Translations under genes and position numbers: made by a program | Origin: Bacteroidales bacterium | Lineage (GTDB): Bacteria > Bacteroidota > Bacteroidia > Bacteroidales > JAGOPY01 | Assembly (NCBI GenBank): GCA_030638325.1 | Contig: DAOWEV010000181.1 | Location: 1-15,761 of the forward strand | Direction of reading: 5' to 3' | DNA: 15,761 bases | The notes under the pieces: model-generated | Databases searched by the model: none | Seen by the model: the letters and a program-made list of their open reading frames with translations, nothing else | Told to the model about the DNA's origin: nothing | Shown: piece after piece, positions 8,013 through 13,375 of the stretch | How the letters are laid out: the number at the start of each line of letters is the position of its first letter | Position numbering within the stretch: the stretch's first letter is position 1

Positions 8013-8657
8013 ATGAAATACCATGTACTCTTAGTTATTGTCAGCTTTTTATTCCTGACACACACCCAGGCACAGAGTAAGAAAGCCGTTGCCATCCTGA
8101 AAGAAGTAAGCGAAAAAACACAATCGTATGAAACCATAAAAATCGCTTTTACATACAAAATGGACAACCCTGACGCCGACATCCATGAACAGGAAAGCGG
8201 CAAGCTGAAGGTAAAGGGCGACAAATACCAATTGTCAATTGCCGGACAGACTGTCATCAATGACGGGGAAACCATGTGGACCTATATTGAAGATGCAAAT
8301 GAAGTACAGATCAACGAAGTTGAAGAGGGCGAAGATGATTTTTTATCCCCTACCAAATTACTGACTTCATACAGCGAGAATTACAAGGCAAAATACATTG
8401 GCGAAAAATCGTGGAAGGGTACAAAAAAGGCTGTGCTCATTGAATTAAAACCGAACGAAGATAAAACATTCAAAGTGGTGGAACTCCTGATCGATAATAC
8501 CCTGAAACGCATCCTCCGGATATCCATCTATGATAAAAATGATAACATATTTTCATACACCATTGATGAATTCGAACCAAATGTCATGTTCGATCCTTCC
8601 GATTTCACATTCAACCCGGAAGAATATCCGGGAATAGAGATCATTGATATGAGGTAG
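8013..8657 (+). CDS. lolA: Outer-membrane lipoprotein carrier protein LolA
   Basis: LolA receives outer-membrane lipoproteins from the LolCDE exporter and ferries them across the periplasm. The 214-residue product has a signal peptide (hydrophobic 5-15, likely cleavage after TQA at 18-20). The mature domain begins with the family-typical helix (KKAVAILKEVSEKTQSYETIKIAFTYKM). GKLKVKGDKYQLSIAGQTVINDGETMWTYI follows at about 63-92, the usual LolA beta-strand block and the best identifier. SPTKLLTSY at about 111-119 is also typical. No LolB is expected in Bacteroidota. It follows ftsK after 166 nt of palindrome and heptamer array, so despite the conserved pairing the two genes may be separate transcription units. 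Confidence 0.92.
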   Translation: MKYHVLLVIVSFLFLTHTQAQSKKAVAILKEVSEKTQSYETIKIAFTYKMDNPDADIHEQESGKLKVKGDKYQLSIAGQTVINDGETMWTYIEDANEVQINEVEEGEDDFLSPTKLLTSYSENYKAKYIGEKSWKGTKKAVLIELKPNEDKTFKVVELLIDNTLKRILRISIYDKNDNIFSYTIDEFEPNVMFDPSDFTFNPEEYPGIEIIDMR

Positions 8658-8671
8658 GCTATCCATTTTAA

Positions 8672-8727
8672 CCTGATTAATTCTTAAAGAGCAAGTCGGA
8701 AGTCCGAAGACCGAAGTCCGAAGACCT
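8672..8727. repeat. Heptamer array, AAGTCCG words, after a degenerate palindrome
   Basis: Five units in phase at 8693-8727: AAGTCGG, AAGTCCG, AAGACCG, AAGTCCG, AAGACCT. Directly before them, CCTGATTAATTCTTAAAGAG at 8672-8691 may be a decayed palindrome copy lacking the central CATGAA; that reading is tentative. Confidence 0.75.
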
Positions 8728-8803
8728 GAAAAAATTTTACTTTTGGCTTTGAAAAAAACAAGTTTTTATTTTGTAATGCGAATCAAGGGTTGAGATTACA
8801 TTT

Positions 8804-8854
8804 AACCACAAAGGTCACAAAGGATATCACAAAGTACTTCACAAAGTATCCAAA
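8804..8854. repeat. Left arm of CACAAAG inverted repeat
   Basis: Four CACAAAG words and a final CCAAAG sit in a row (AACCACAAAGG, TCACAAAGG, TCACAAAGTAC, TCACAAAGTATCC). The arm is imperfectly complementary to 8976-9018 (ACTTTGTGGT end), and the pair brackets a gene relic. Confidence 0.8.
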
Positions 8855-8861
8855 GAAAAAA

Positions 8862-8974
8862 TTTCACATGACACAAATACTTACTTATTTGAAGCTTTCA
8901 GGATGTAAGTTAGGCATATGGCAAACTTTAAAGCCACAAATTTGAAAGATGGTATTATGCGGATAATTCTTTAG
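8862..8974 (+). pseudogene. C-terminal relic of a GxxExxY protein, frameshifted
   Basis: Reading from 8862 gives HMTQILTYLKLSGCKLG up to base 8915. After a one-base shift, reading from 8918 gives ANFKATNLKDGIMRIIL and stops at TAG 8972-8974. Together they match the end of GxxExxY (PDDEXK_3-like) proteins, whose C-terminus reads roughly H-x-A-Q-x-L-x-YLK-x-(7)-G-LLINF-x-(4)-LKDGI-x-RI. Between Gly and Asn-Phe there are 8 bases where 9 are expected, so one base has been lost. The N-terminal part carrying the GxxExxY motif is absent. It is most likely debris of a cassette held between the CACAAAG repeats. The family match was made by eye from memory. Confidence 0.7.
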
Positions 8975-8975
8975 T

Positions 8976-9018
8976 CCTTAGTGTGACTTTGTGAAATACT
9001 TTGTGTACTTTGTGGTAA
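8976..9018. repeat. Right arm of CACAAAG inverted repeat
   Basis: The reverse complement reads ACCACAAAGTA, CACAAAGTATT, TCACAAAGTCACACTAAGG and pairs imperfectly with 8804-8854. It starts one base after the stop of the GxxExxY relic and ends about 50 nt before the next gene. Within 8658-9066 (409 nt) only the array at 8672-8727, this inverted-repeat unit and AT-rich sequence are seen. Confidence 0.8.
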
Positions 9019-9066
9019 AAAAACTTATTTCAACGCTTGATAAGCATTAATAATAAACATGTAATC

Positions 9067-9525
9067 ATGAAAAAATTAACATTAACGATTGAACCTAAGA
9101 TTGGTTTTGGAGAGATAAAGTTTGGCGATCTTTCTCAACATATTGCGGACTATCTTGGGGAAGCTGAAGAGATCGAGAATTTTGAAGATGATGATGACTT
9201 CAGCACCGTGGTCCTGTATTATTGGGAGAAAGGAATTACTTTATTTTTCGAAGGCAAGGAGAAATCTGTGCTTTCATGTTGTGAGACGGAAGATCCTGAT
9301 TCAACATTGTTTGGTGAGAAGATCTTCGAAATGAATGAAGCGGAGATCGTAAAGCTGATGACGGATAACGGTTACGAGATGGCTGAAGCCGTGGTGGAAG
9401 AAGATGGTGAAAAACGCCTCTCATATGATGATGCGCTGATCGACTTTTTCTTCCAGGATGGAGACCTGACGGTAGTTAACTGGGGCGTCCTCGTTAATGA
9501 CAAAGGCGAGATAGAAGAGATGTAA
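9067..9525 (+). CDS. Acidic protein of unknown function
   Basis: A 152-residue cytoplasmic protein with no signal peptide or membrane segment. An in-frame TTG at 9037 would add ten residues, but MKKLTLTIEPKIGFGEIKFGD from the ATG is the natural start. The GFGEIKFGD motif at 12-20 suggests a short beta-hairpin repeat at the N-terminus. The protein is rich in Asp/Glu, with EDDDDF near 40-45 and an acidic C-terminus. Conserved-looking segments are YYWEKGITLFFEG, LFGEKIF and SYDDALIDFFFQDGDLTVVNWGV. I recall similar hypothetical proteins but no assigned function, and no catalytic motif is apparent. It stands alone and converges with xerD, 47 nt apart. Sound codon structure makes it a real gene. 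Confidence 0.75.
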   Translation: MKKLTLTIEPKIGFGEIKFGDLSQHIADYLGEAEEIENFEDDDDFSTVVLYYWEKGITLFFEGKEKSVLSCCETEDPDSTLFGEKIFEMNEAEIVKLMTDNGYEMAEAVVEEDGEKRLSYDDALIDFFFQDGDLTVVNWGVLVNDKGEIEEM

Positions 9526-9572
9526 TTTGGTCGCGCGCTCTGAAACTCTGTGCATTGTACATTGAAAATGTA

Positions 9573-10472
9573 TCACGCTCTCGGATGAAACTGTATAATG
9601 TTGCTGCGCAAATAATCCCTGTCAAGGTGCGTATAGATCTCCGTGGTTGTGATGGATGCATGTCCCAGCATCTCCTGGACTGCCCTCAGGTTGGCGCCGC
9701 CTTCTACAAGATGTGTGGCAAAGGAATGCCGGAAAGTATGCGGACTTATTTTTTTCCGGATACCGGCTTTTTCTGCCAGGCCCCTGATAATATAAAAGAT
9801 CATTACCCTGCTTAGTTTTTTTCCTCTCCTGTTCAGGAACAGATGATCTTCAAAGCCTTTCCGTATCTCTGTTTGTCCCCGGATATCATTTATATATAAG
9901 AGTATCTGCTTTTTTGCTACAGTGCCCAGCGGCACCAGCCGTTCTTTATCGCCCTTTCCGATGATCCTGATAAACCCCTCGTTAAAGAAAATGCCTGAAA
10001 TCTTCATTTCTGTCAGTTCGCTGACACGCAGACCGCATCCGTAGAGGGTTTCCAGCATAGCCTTGTTACGCTCTCCTAAAGGAGTGCTGAGATCGATGGC
10101 ATCGATGATCTTGTTGATCTCTTCAATACTCAGGGTGTCGGGCAGCTTTCTGCCTGCCCTCGGTGATTCCAGTAACTCGGACGGGTTGCCGGAGATGATG
10201 TCTTCCAGCAACAGGTATTTGAAGAACGACTTCAATCCCGATATTACACGGGCTTGTGTTCTGGCGCTCATACCCAACTCATTAGCCCATTTGACAAAGT
10301 CTTGCAGGTGGTGCAGTTCAATCTCCTGTGGTTTAACCGAAAGCCCTTTGAATTCCAGGTAGCTGACCAATGCTCCCACATCATGAAGGTAAGCCTGGAC
10401 AGAATTTGGTGACAGTGACCGCTCCAGCCGAAGATAATCCCTGAAACCATTTATGTAAGTTTGCCAAAGCAT
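9573..10472 (-). CDS. xerD: Tyrosine recombinase XerD
   Basis: XerD resolves chromosome dimers at dif by site-specific strand exchange, with activation by FtsK. From the ATG at 10472 it has 299 residues, the usual length. The N-terminal SAM-like core-binding domain spans about 1-90 and the catalytic domain about 110-299. The catalytic set is complete: Arg149 in GCGLRVSEL, Lys173 in GKGDKERLVP, His245 and Arg248 in HTFRHSFATHL, His271 in LGHASITTTEIYTH, and nucleophile Tyr280. A TTG at 10481 in the same frame lies within the TAACTTTG promoter box, which supports ATG as the start. Whether it is XerD rather than XerC or a lone Xer cannot be settled from the sequence alone. Its presence with ftsK is functionally consistent. 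Confidence 0.9.
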   Translation of the reverse strand: MLWQTYINGFRDYLRLERSLSPNSVQAYLHDVGALVSYLEFKGLSVKPQEIELHHLQDFVKWANELGMSARTQARVISGLKSFFKYLLLEDIISGNPSELLESPRAGRKLPDTLSIEEINKIIDAIDLSTPLGERNKAMLETLYGCGLRVSELTEMKISGIFFNEGFIRIIGKGDKERLVPLGTVAKKQILLYINDIRGQTEIRKGFEDHLFLNRRGKKLSRVMIFYIIRGLAEKAGIRKKISPHTFRHSFATHLVEGGANLRAVQEMLGHASITTTEIYTHLDRDYLRSNIIQFHPRA

Positions 10473-10478
10473 CTTCTG

Positions 10479-10486
10479 CAAAGTTA
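10479..10486 (-). promoter_or_regulatory. Candidate -7 promoter box TAACTTTG for xerD
   Basis: On the minus strand TAACTTTG matches TAnnTTTG exactly, with six bases between its final G and the xerD ATG. This would yield a leaderless or nearly leaderless mRNA. No clear -33 element is seen. Confidence 0.55.
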
Positions 10487-10507
10487 AGTAATGATTGCGA
10501 ATTAAAT

Positions 10508-10570
10508 GGGAGACGGGCGACGGGAGACCGAAGACGGAAGACCGAAGACGGAAGACCGGACTTCCGACTT
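10508..10570. repeat. Heptamer array, GGGAGAC/GAAGACC words
   Basis: Nine units in one phase: GGGAGAC, GGGCGAC, GGGAGAC, CGAAGAC, GGAAGAC, CGAAGAC, GGAAGAC, CGGACTT, CCGACTT. It lies in the divergent xerD-helicase gap. Confidence 0.88.
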
Positions 10571-10617
10571 TCCATCAACAATCCTGGCCGCAAAAAAAGT
10601 AGTACCGCCAAATTTTC

Positions 10618-10625
10618 TATCTTTG
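10618..10625 (+). promoter_or_regulatory. Candidate -7 promoter box TATCTTTG for the helicase gene
   Basis: An exact TAnnTTTG match followed by CA, identical over ten bases to the box before rpmG (12441-12450). The predicted transcript has a leader of about 120 nt that contains the octamer hairpin at 10639-10717. A -33 element is not evident. Confidence 0.5.
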
Positions 10626-10638
10626 CAAAAAAGGGGAT

Positions 10639-10717
10639 ACTGGAAGAATGGAATACTGGAAAAATGGAAATTCAACCATTCCATCATTCCAGTATTCCAT
10701 CATTCCATCTTTCCAGT
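10639..10717. repeat. Octamer inverted-repeat pair in the helicase leader
   Basis: The left arm has 8-nt words ACTGGAAG, AATGGAAT, ACTGGAAA, AATGGAAA (10639-10670). The right arm, from 10676, has complementary words ATTCCATC, ATTCCAGT, ATTCCATC, ATTCCATC, TTTCCAGT. The arms can pair along most of their length with a few mismatches and one 8-nt offset. They would form a long hairpin ending 35 nt before the start codon. Confidence 0.82.
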
Positions 10718-10752
10718 GGATTTCTAACTAAAATTTAACACAAACATACATA

Positions 10753-11955
10753 TTGAATTTCAAAGATTTCGGCCTTGACCCAAGCTTATTGGAGGGCATC
10801 GAGGCAATTGGTTTTAAAACCGCCACACTAATACAACAGCAAACTATTCCATTAATTTTAGAGGGAAAAGACATTATCGCATCGGCACAAACCGGTACGG
10901 GTAAAACGGCAGCATTTCTGCTTCCTCTCATCCATAAGATCCTCAAATCCAAACGGGATGGGTATATTAAGGCATTGATCATAGTTCCCACACGGGAGCT
11001 TGCCATTCAGATAGACCAGCATATGGAAGGTCTTTCCTATTTTACATCGGTAAATTCCATAGCGGTATATGGAGGTACCGATGGAATTACATTTGACCTC
11101 GAGAAAAAGGCCCTGTCGCAGGGGGCTGATGTGGTCGTCTGTACGCCTGGAAAAATGATATCCCACCTCAATATGGGTTATGTAAAGGTATCAGGACTGG
11201 AGTATCTTATCCTGGATGAAGCAGACCGGATGCTGGACATCGGTTTTTATGAAGATATCATGAAAATCATATCCCACCTGCCCAAAAAAAGACAGTCCCT
11301 GCTTTTTTCGGCTACCATTCCTGCAAAGATCAGGGATCTGGCCGGGAAGATACTGAAGGATCCTGTAGAGATAAATATAGCCATTTCAAAACCTGCTGAA
11401 AAGATATTACAGATTGCTTACGTAGTCTATGATGCTCAGAAAATCCCCCTGGTGCAGTACCTGCTGCGGTCTAAACTGCTCCGGAGTGTGCTCATATTTT
11501 GTGCTACGAAAAGTAATACCAAACAACTCAGCAAAGATCTGAAAAAAATCGGCCTCGCTGCAGAAGACATTCATTCGGACCTGGACCAGGAAACCCGGAA
11601 AAAGGTGCTGACGAGCTTTAAAAACAGAAGACTGAATATTTTGGTGGCTACGGATATCCTGTCGCGGGGCATTGACATCGACAACATTGACCTGGTCATC
11701 AATTATGATGTTCCCAACGACGGCGAAGATTATATTCACAGAATCGGCCGTACGGCACGGGCAGAAGCTGAGGGAGTGGCCATTACCTTTGTAAATAAGA
11801 AGGACCAAAGCAGGTTCGCCGCCATAGAAAAACTACTGGGAAAAACGGTACATAAAGCCAGGTTACCCGAACAATTTGGAGAGGCCCCGCCATACAATCC
11901 GGGAAAATTCCAACCGCGACAGGGGAAAACAAGGTTCAAGAGAAGGAAGTTTTGA
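10753..11955 (+). CDS. DEAD-box ATP-dependent RNA helicase, TTG start
   Basis: A RhlE-like DEAD-box helicase that unwinds RNA duplexes, typically in ribosome assembly, RNA decay or cold adaptation. The 400-residue product holds the two RecA-like domains and a short basic tail (KTRFKRRKF). The Q motif is at about 1-30. Motif I AQTGTGKT is at 45-52, Ia PTREL at 79-83, II DEAD at 155-158 and III SAT at 186-188. Motif V VATDILSRGIDI is at about 298-309 and VI HRIGRTAR at 329-336. The start must be TTG (10753-10755): the first internal Met is residue 91, after motif I. Upstream lie a promoter-like box and a long hairpin in the predicted leader. The RhlE subgroup is likely but not proven. Confidence 0.94.
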   Translation: MNFKDFGLDPSLLEGIEAIGFKTATLIQQQTIPLILEGKDIIASAQTGTGKTAAFLLPLIHKILKSKRDGYIKALIIVPTRELAIQIDQHMEGLSYFTSVNSIAVYGGTDGITFDLEKKALSQGADVVVCTPGKMISHLNMGYVKVSGLEYLILDEADRMLDIGFYEDIMKIISHLPKKRQSLLFSATIPAKIRDLAGKILKDPVEINIAISKPAEKILQIAYVVYDAQKIPLVQYLLRSKLLRSVLIFCATKSNTKQLSKDLKKIGLAAEDIHSDLDQETRKKVLTSFKNRRLNILVATDILSRGIDIDNIDLVINYDVPNDGEDYIHRIGRTARAEAEGVAITFVNKKDQSRFAAIEKLLGKTVHKARLPEQFGEAPPYNPGKFQPRQGKTRFKRRKF

Positions 11956-12053
11956 TGTGCTGGAAGAATAAATAACAAGTCCTAAAATGCATTTTGCCAA
12001 AGGATTCTCCATATTGTCTTTCGGAACTTTGAGGTGTTCATCAATCTATCATG

Positions 12054-12139
12054 AACCGCGAAGCGGTTTTACAATAATAACCACTGGTGAAACCTGTGGT
12101 AAAAAAATAAATGTGCCCTCAACAACTCCAAAGGAGTTG
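12054..12139. repeat. Left set of three REP-like hairpins with GAA/AAA loops
   Basis: Hairpin 1 is AACCGC-GAA-GCGGTT (12054-12068). Hairpin 2 is ACCACTGGT-GAA-ACCTGTGGT with one internal mismatch (12080-12100). Hairpin 3 is CAACTCC-AAA-GGAGTTG (12123-12139), ending two bases before the stop of the transposase relic. Confidence 0.82.
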
Positions 12140-12141
12140 AA

Positions 12142-12273
12142 CTATAACAAGTATTTTTCATCAAATTCAATCTCATGCGCCTTCAATAGTTTGATGTATT
12201 CTTCCCTGAAAGTTAAGGCCTTATGATGCGCTTCCTGGTTTTTGACATATTGGTGTTGTTTGTTGAACCCCAT
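12142..12273 (-). pseudogene. C-terminal relic of a Y1 transposase (IS200/TnpA_REP-like)
   Basis: On the minus strand an open frame of 43 codons begins with ATG at 12273, inside a hairpin, and ends with TAG at 12144-12142. Its product includes YVKNQEAHHKALTFREEYIKL, then LKAHEIEFDEKYLL. This matches the C-terminal end of single-strand Y1 transposases (IS200/IS605 and REP-associated TnpA), which typically read YI-x-NQ-x-x-HH-x(3)-TF-x-EEY-x-x-x-L-x(4)-IE-x-DE-x-YL. The HUH and catalytic Tyr parts are missing, so it cannot be active. It is bracketed by hairpins of opposite orientation (12054-12139 and 12265-12349). The rest of 11956-12477 (522 nt) holds an AAAATGCATTTT palindrome (11984-11995) and the rpmG promoter. 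The match was made by eye. Confidence 0.75.
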
Positions 12274-12349
12274 TCGGGGTTCTGATTATCATTTCGCTTG
12301 TTTACATATGCTTCGCATACGGTTATTATTGTTCAATCCCTTCGGGATT
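12265..12349. repeat. Right set of three REP-like hairpins with TTC loops
   Basis: The hairpins are GAACCCC-ATTC-GGGGTTC (12265-12282), TATGC-TTC-GCATA (12307-12319) and AATCCC-TTC-GGGATT (12335-12349). TTC loops are the complement of the GAA loops in the left set, so the two sets face each other as in a bacterial interspersed mosaic element. Confidence 0.82.
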
Positions 12350-12440
12350 TTTGGATAAGCATATATTTATCCCTAGCACATCAATAAAACATTTAATCTA
12401 AATTTTAAGCAGTCTCTTAGGATTATTTAGAAAAAAAAAT

Positions 12441-12448
12441 TATCTTTG
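12441..12448 (+). promoter_or_regulatory. Candidate -7 promoter box TATCTTTG for rpmG
   Basis: An exact TAnnTTTG match after an A-run, 29 nt before the rpmG ATG. The short leader contains AGTAGGA near the start codon, a weak Shine-Dalgarno-like stretch. A -33 element is not clear. Confidence 0.6.
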
Positions 12449-12477
12449 CAGCCCGAAAATTAAAAAGAGTAGGAAAA

Positions 12478-12666
12478 ATGGCTAGAAAGACTAAAGATCA
12501 AAGGATTCAGGTAATACTTGAATGTACTGAGCATAAGAATAGTGGTATGCCGGGTACTTCCAGGTATATTACCACAAAGAGTAAAAAGAATACTCCTGAA
12601 AGACTGGAGCTTAAGAAGTTTAACCCGATTTTGAAGAAATATACCCTGCACAGGGAAATTAAATAA
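12478..12666 (+). CDS. rpmG: 50S ribosomal protein L33
   Basis: L33 is a small protein of the large ribosomal subunit near the E site. The 62-residue product closely resembles Bacteroidota L33, with QVILECTEHKNSGMPGTSRY at 11-30 and the C-terminal ERLELKKFNPILKKYTLHREIK. It has a single cysteine instead of the two CxxC pairs, so it is the zinc-free form. It starts an operon with DUF4295 eight bases downstream, served by the TATCTTTG promoter and closed by the terminator at 12923-12954. In many Bacteroidota rpmB (L28) directly precedes it; here no L28 is present and a transposase relic lies upstream instead. Confidence 0.96.
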   Translation: MARKTKDQRIQVILECTEHKNSGMPGTSRYITTKSKKNTPERLELKKFNPILKKYTLHREIK

Positions 12667-12674
12667 TTTGTATT

Positions 12675-12830
12675 ATGGCTAAGAAAGTTGTTGCAACACT
12701 ACAAACAGCAGGAAAGGATTTTGCTAAAGTTGTGAGGATGGTGAAATCACCAAAAAGCGGCGCTTACTCTTTTAAGGAAGATGTTGTGCCCAACGATCAG
12801 GTTCAGCAGTTTTTGGCAAGCAAGAAATGA
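12675..12830 (+). CDS. DUF4295 small basic protein
   Basis: A 51-residue basic protein starting MAKKVVATLQTAGKDFAKVV and ending QQFLASKK, with SPKSGAYSFKEDVVPND in the middle. This matches DUF4295, a short family restricted to Bacteroidota and found right after rpmG. The role is not established; position and charge suggest a ribosome-associated protein, which is inference. The stop is followed 92 nt later by a strong intrinsic terminator. Confidence 0.9.
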   Translation: MAKKVVATLQTAGKDFAKVVRMVKSPKSGAYSFKEDVVPNDQVQQFLASKK

Positions 12831-12844
12831 AGCTGACTGATCAG

Positions 12845-12885
12845 TTCACGCTTCACTTCTCACACTCACACTTCACGCCTCATGC
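12845..12885. repeat. Heptamer array, TTCACGC words
   Basis: The units are TTCACGC, TTCACTT, CTCACAC, a 6-nt unit TCACAC, TTCACGC, CTCATGC. It begins 15 nt after the DUF4295 stop and precedes the terminator. Confidence 0.78.
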
Positions 12886-12922
12886 TTTAGTTACAAATAA
12901 AGAAATTTTACATATTCCTGAG

Positions 12923-12954
12923 AAAGCTTTTCCTGTTGCGGAAAAGCTTTTTTT
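12923..12954 (+). terminator. Intrinsic terminator of rpmG-DUF4295
   Basis: A perfect 11-bp stem (AAAGCTTTTCC / GGAAAAGCTTT) with the 6-nt loop TGTTGC is followed by a run of seven T. This is the clearest rho-independent terminator in the window. Confidence 0.9.
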
Positions 12955-12955
12955 G

Positions 12956-12988
12956 TTGGTTCAACCCAGAACATTATCCGTAACTTTG
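12956..12988 (+). promoter_or_regulatory. Candidate promoter TTGG-N21-TAACTTTG
   Basis: TAACTTTG (12981-12988) matches the -7 consensus and is identical to the proposed xerD box. TTGG (12956-12959) stands 21 nt upstream as a possible -33. No gene follows before the terminator-like hairpin at 12999-13018. Confidence 0.5.
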
Positions 12989-12998
12989 CACAATTCTG

Positions 12999-13018
12999 CC
13001 TGCACTATGCAGGTTTTT
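12999..13018 (+). terminator. Terminator-like hairpin CCTGCA-CTA-TGCAGG with five T
   Basis: A 6-bp GC-containing stem with a 3-nt loop and a T-run, starting ten bases after the TAACTTTG box. It is short but has the form of an intrinsic terminator. Confidence 0.6.
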
Positions 13019-13023
13019 AGCCT

Positions 13024-13043
13024 CATTAATTCATGAATTAGTG
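13024..13043. repeat. Palindrome copy 3 (TTAATTCATGAATTA)
   Basis: The 20-nt near-perfect palindrome shares its core with 1161-1180 and 7881-7896. CCT precedes it, mirroring the AGG that follows copies 1 and 2. It leads straight into the longest GTTGAAA array. Confidence 0.75.
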
Positions 13044-13152
13044 AAAAGTGAAAAGTTGAAAGTTGAAAGTTGAAGGTTGAAAGTTGAAAGTTGAAGGTTG
13101 AAGGTTGAAAGTTGAAAGTTGAAGGTTGAAGGTTGAAAGTTGAAAGTTAGAT
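13041..13152. repeat. Heptamer array, fifteen GTTGAAA/G units in one phase
   Basis: Two GTGAAAA units (13041-13054) precede thirteen uninterrupted GTTGAAA or GTTGAAG units (13055-13145) and a decayed GTTAGAT. The last base of the thirteen runs A A G A A G G A A G G A A, a partial 28-nt higher-order period. The gap 12831-13375 (545 nt) otherwise contains terminators, a promoter box and the opposite-strand array; no gene is seen. Confidence 0.93.
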
Positions 13153-13233
13153 TATAATTAAGAATATTTTCGAAAAAAATTTGTGAAGGGTATTTAAATA
13201 CTATGCATATTTTGCAAAATGTAAACACTTTTT

Positions 13234-13317
13234 AACTTTTCAACTTTATGAACTTTCAACTTTATAAACTTTCAACTTTATAAACTTTATAACTTTCAAC
13301 TTTATAAACTTTCAACT
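13234..13317. repeat. Reverse-complement array, AACTTTC words
   Basis: AACTTTC units alternate with longer AACTTTATA units (16-nt pairs). They are the complement of the GTTGAAA family, so this tract and 13041-13152 form opposed arms with about 80 nt between them. The tract ends 58 nt before ftsY. Confidence 0.85.
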
Positions 13318-13375
13318 CAGTAGGAATAATGCAGCTTAGAAAAACAGCAATAAAAACAAGTAAAGAATAAAAAAT

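Noticed and set aside
8738..8745. TAnnTTTG match TACTTTTG after lolA
   Set aside because: AT-rich context, about 320 nt from the next gene, no -33 element; insufficient to call a promoter.
9526..9572. Bidirectional terminator between the 9067 gene and xerD
   Set aside because: Only weak palindromic pieces around GTAC and no T-run on either strand.
9555..9815. Plus-strand 86-codon frame opposite the xerD 3' end
   Set aside because: Shadow frame antisense to the conserved catalytic region of XerD.
10506..10727. Plus-strand 73-codon frame between xerD and the helicase
   Set aside because: It is built entirely from the GAAGACC heptamers and the octamer hairpin; no plausible protein.
11987..12226. 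Plus-strand 79-codon frame over the hairpin region
   Set aside because: It crosses the three left hairpins and runs antisense to the transposase relic; no family resemblance. The minus-strand reading is the meaningful one.
12827..13036. Plus-strand 69-codon frame after DUF4295
   Set aside because: It spans the TTCACGC array, the strong terminator and palindrome copy 3; its composition reflects repeats.
13205..13216. Possible -7 box (TATTTTG) upstream of ftsY
   Set aside because: The spacing between TA and TTTG is one base instead of two, so it does not match the consensus.
13031..13228. Minus-strand 65-codon frame made of repeating STFNFQL-like heptapeptides
   Set aside because: It is only the translation of the GTTGAAA array; a 7-nt period without stops gives a 7-residue repeat in every frame. 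No coding signal beyond the repeat.
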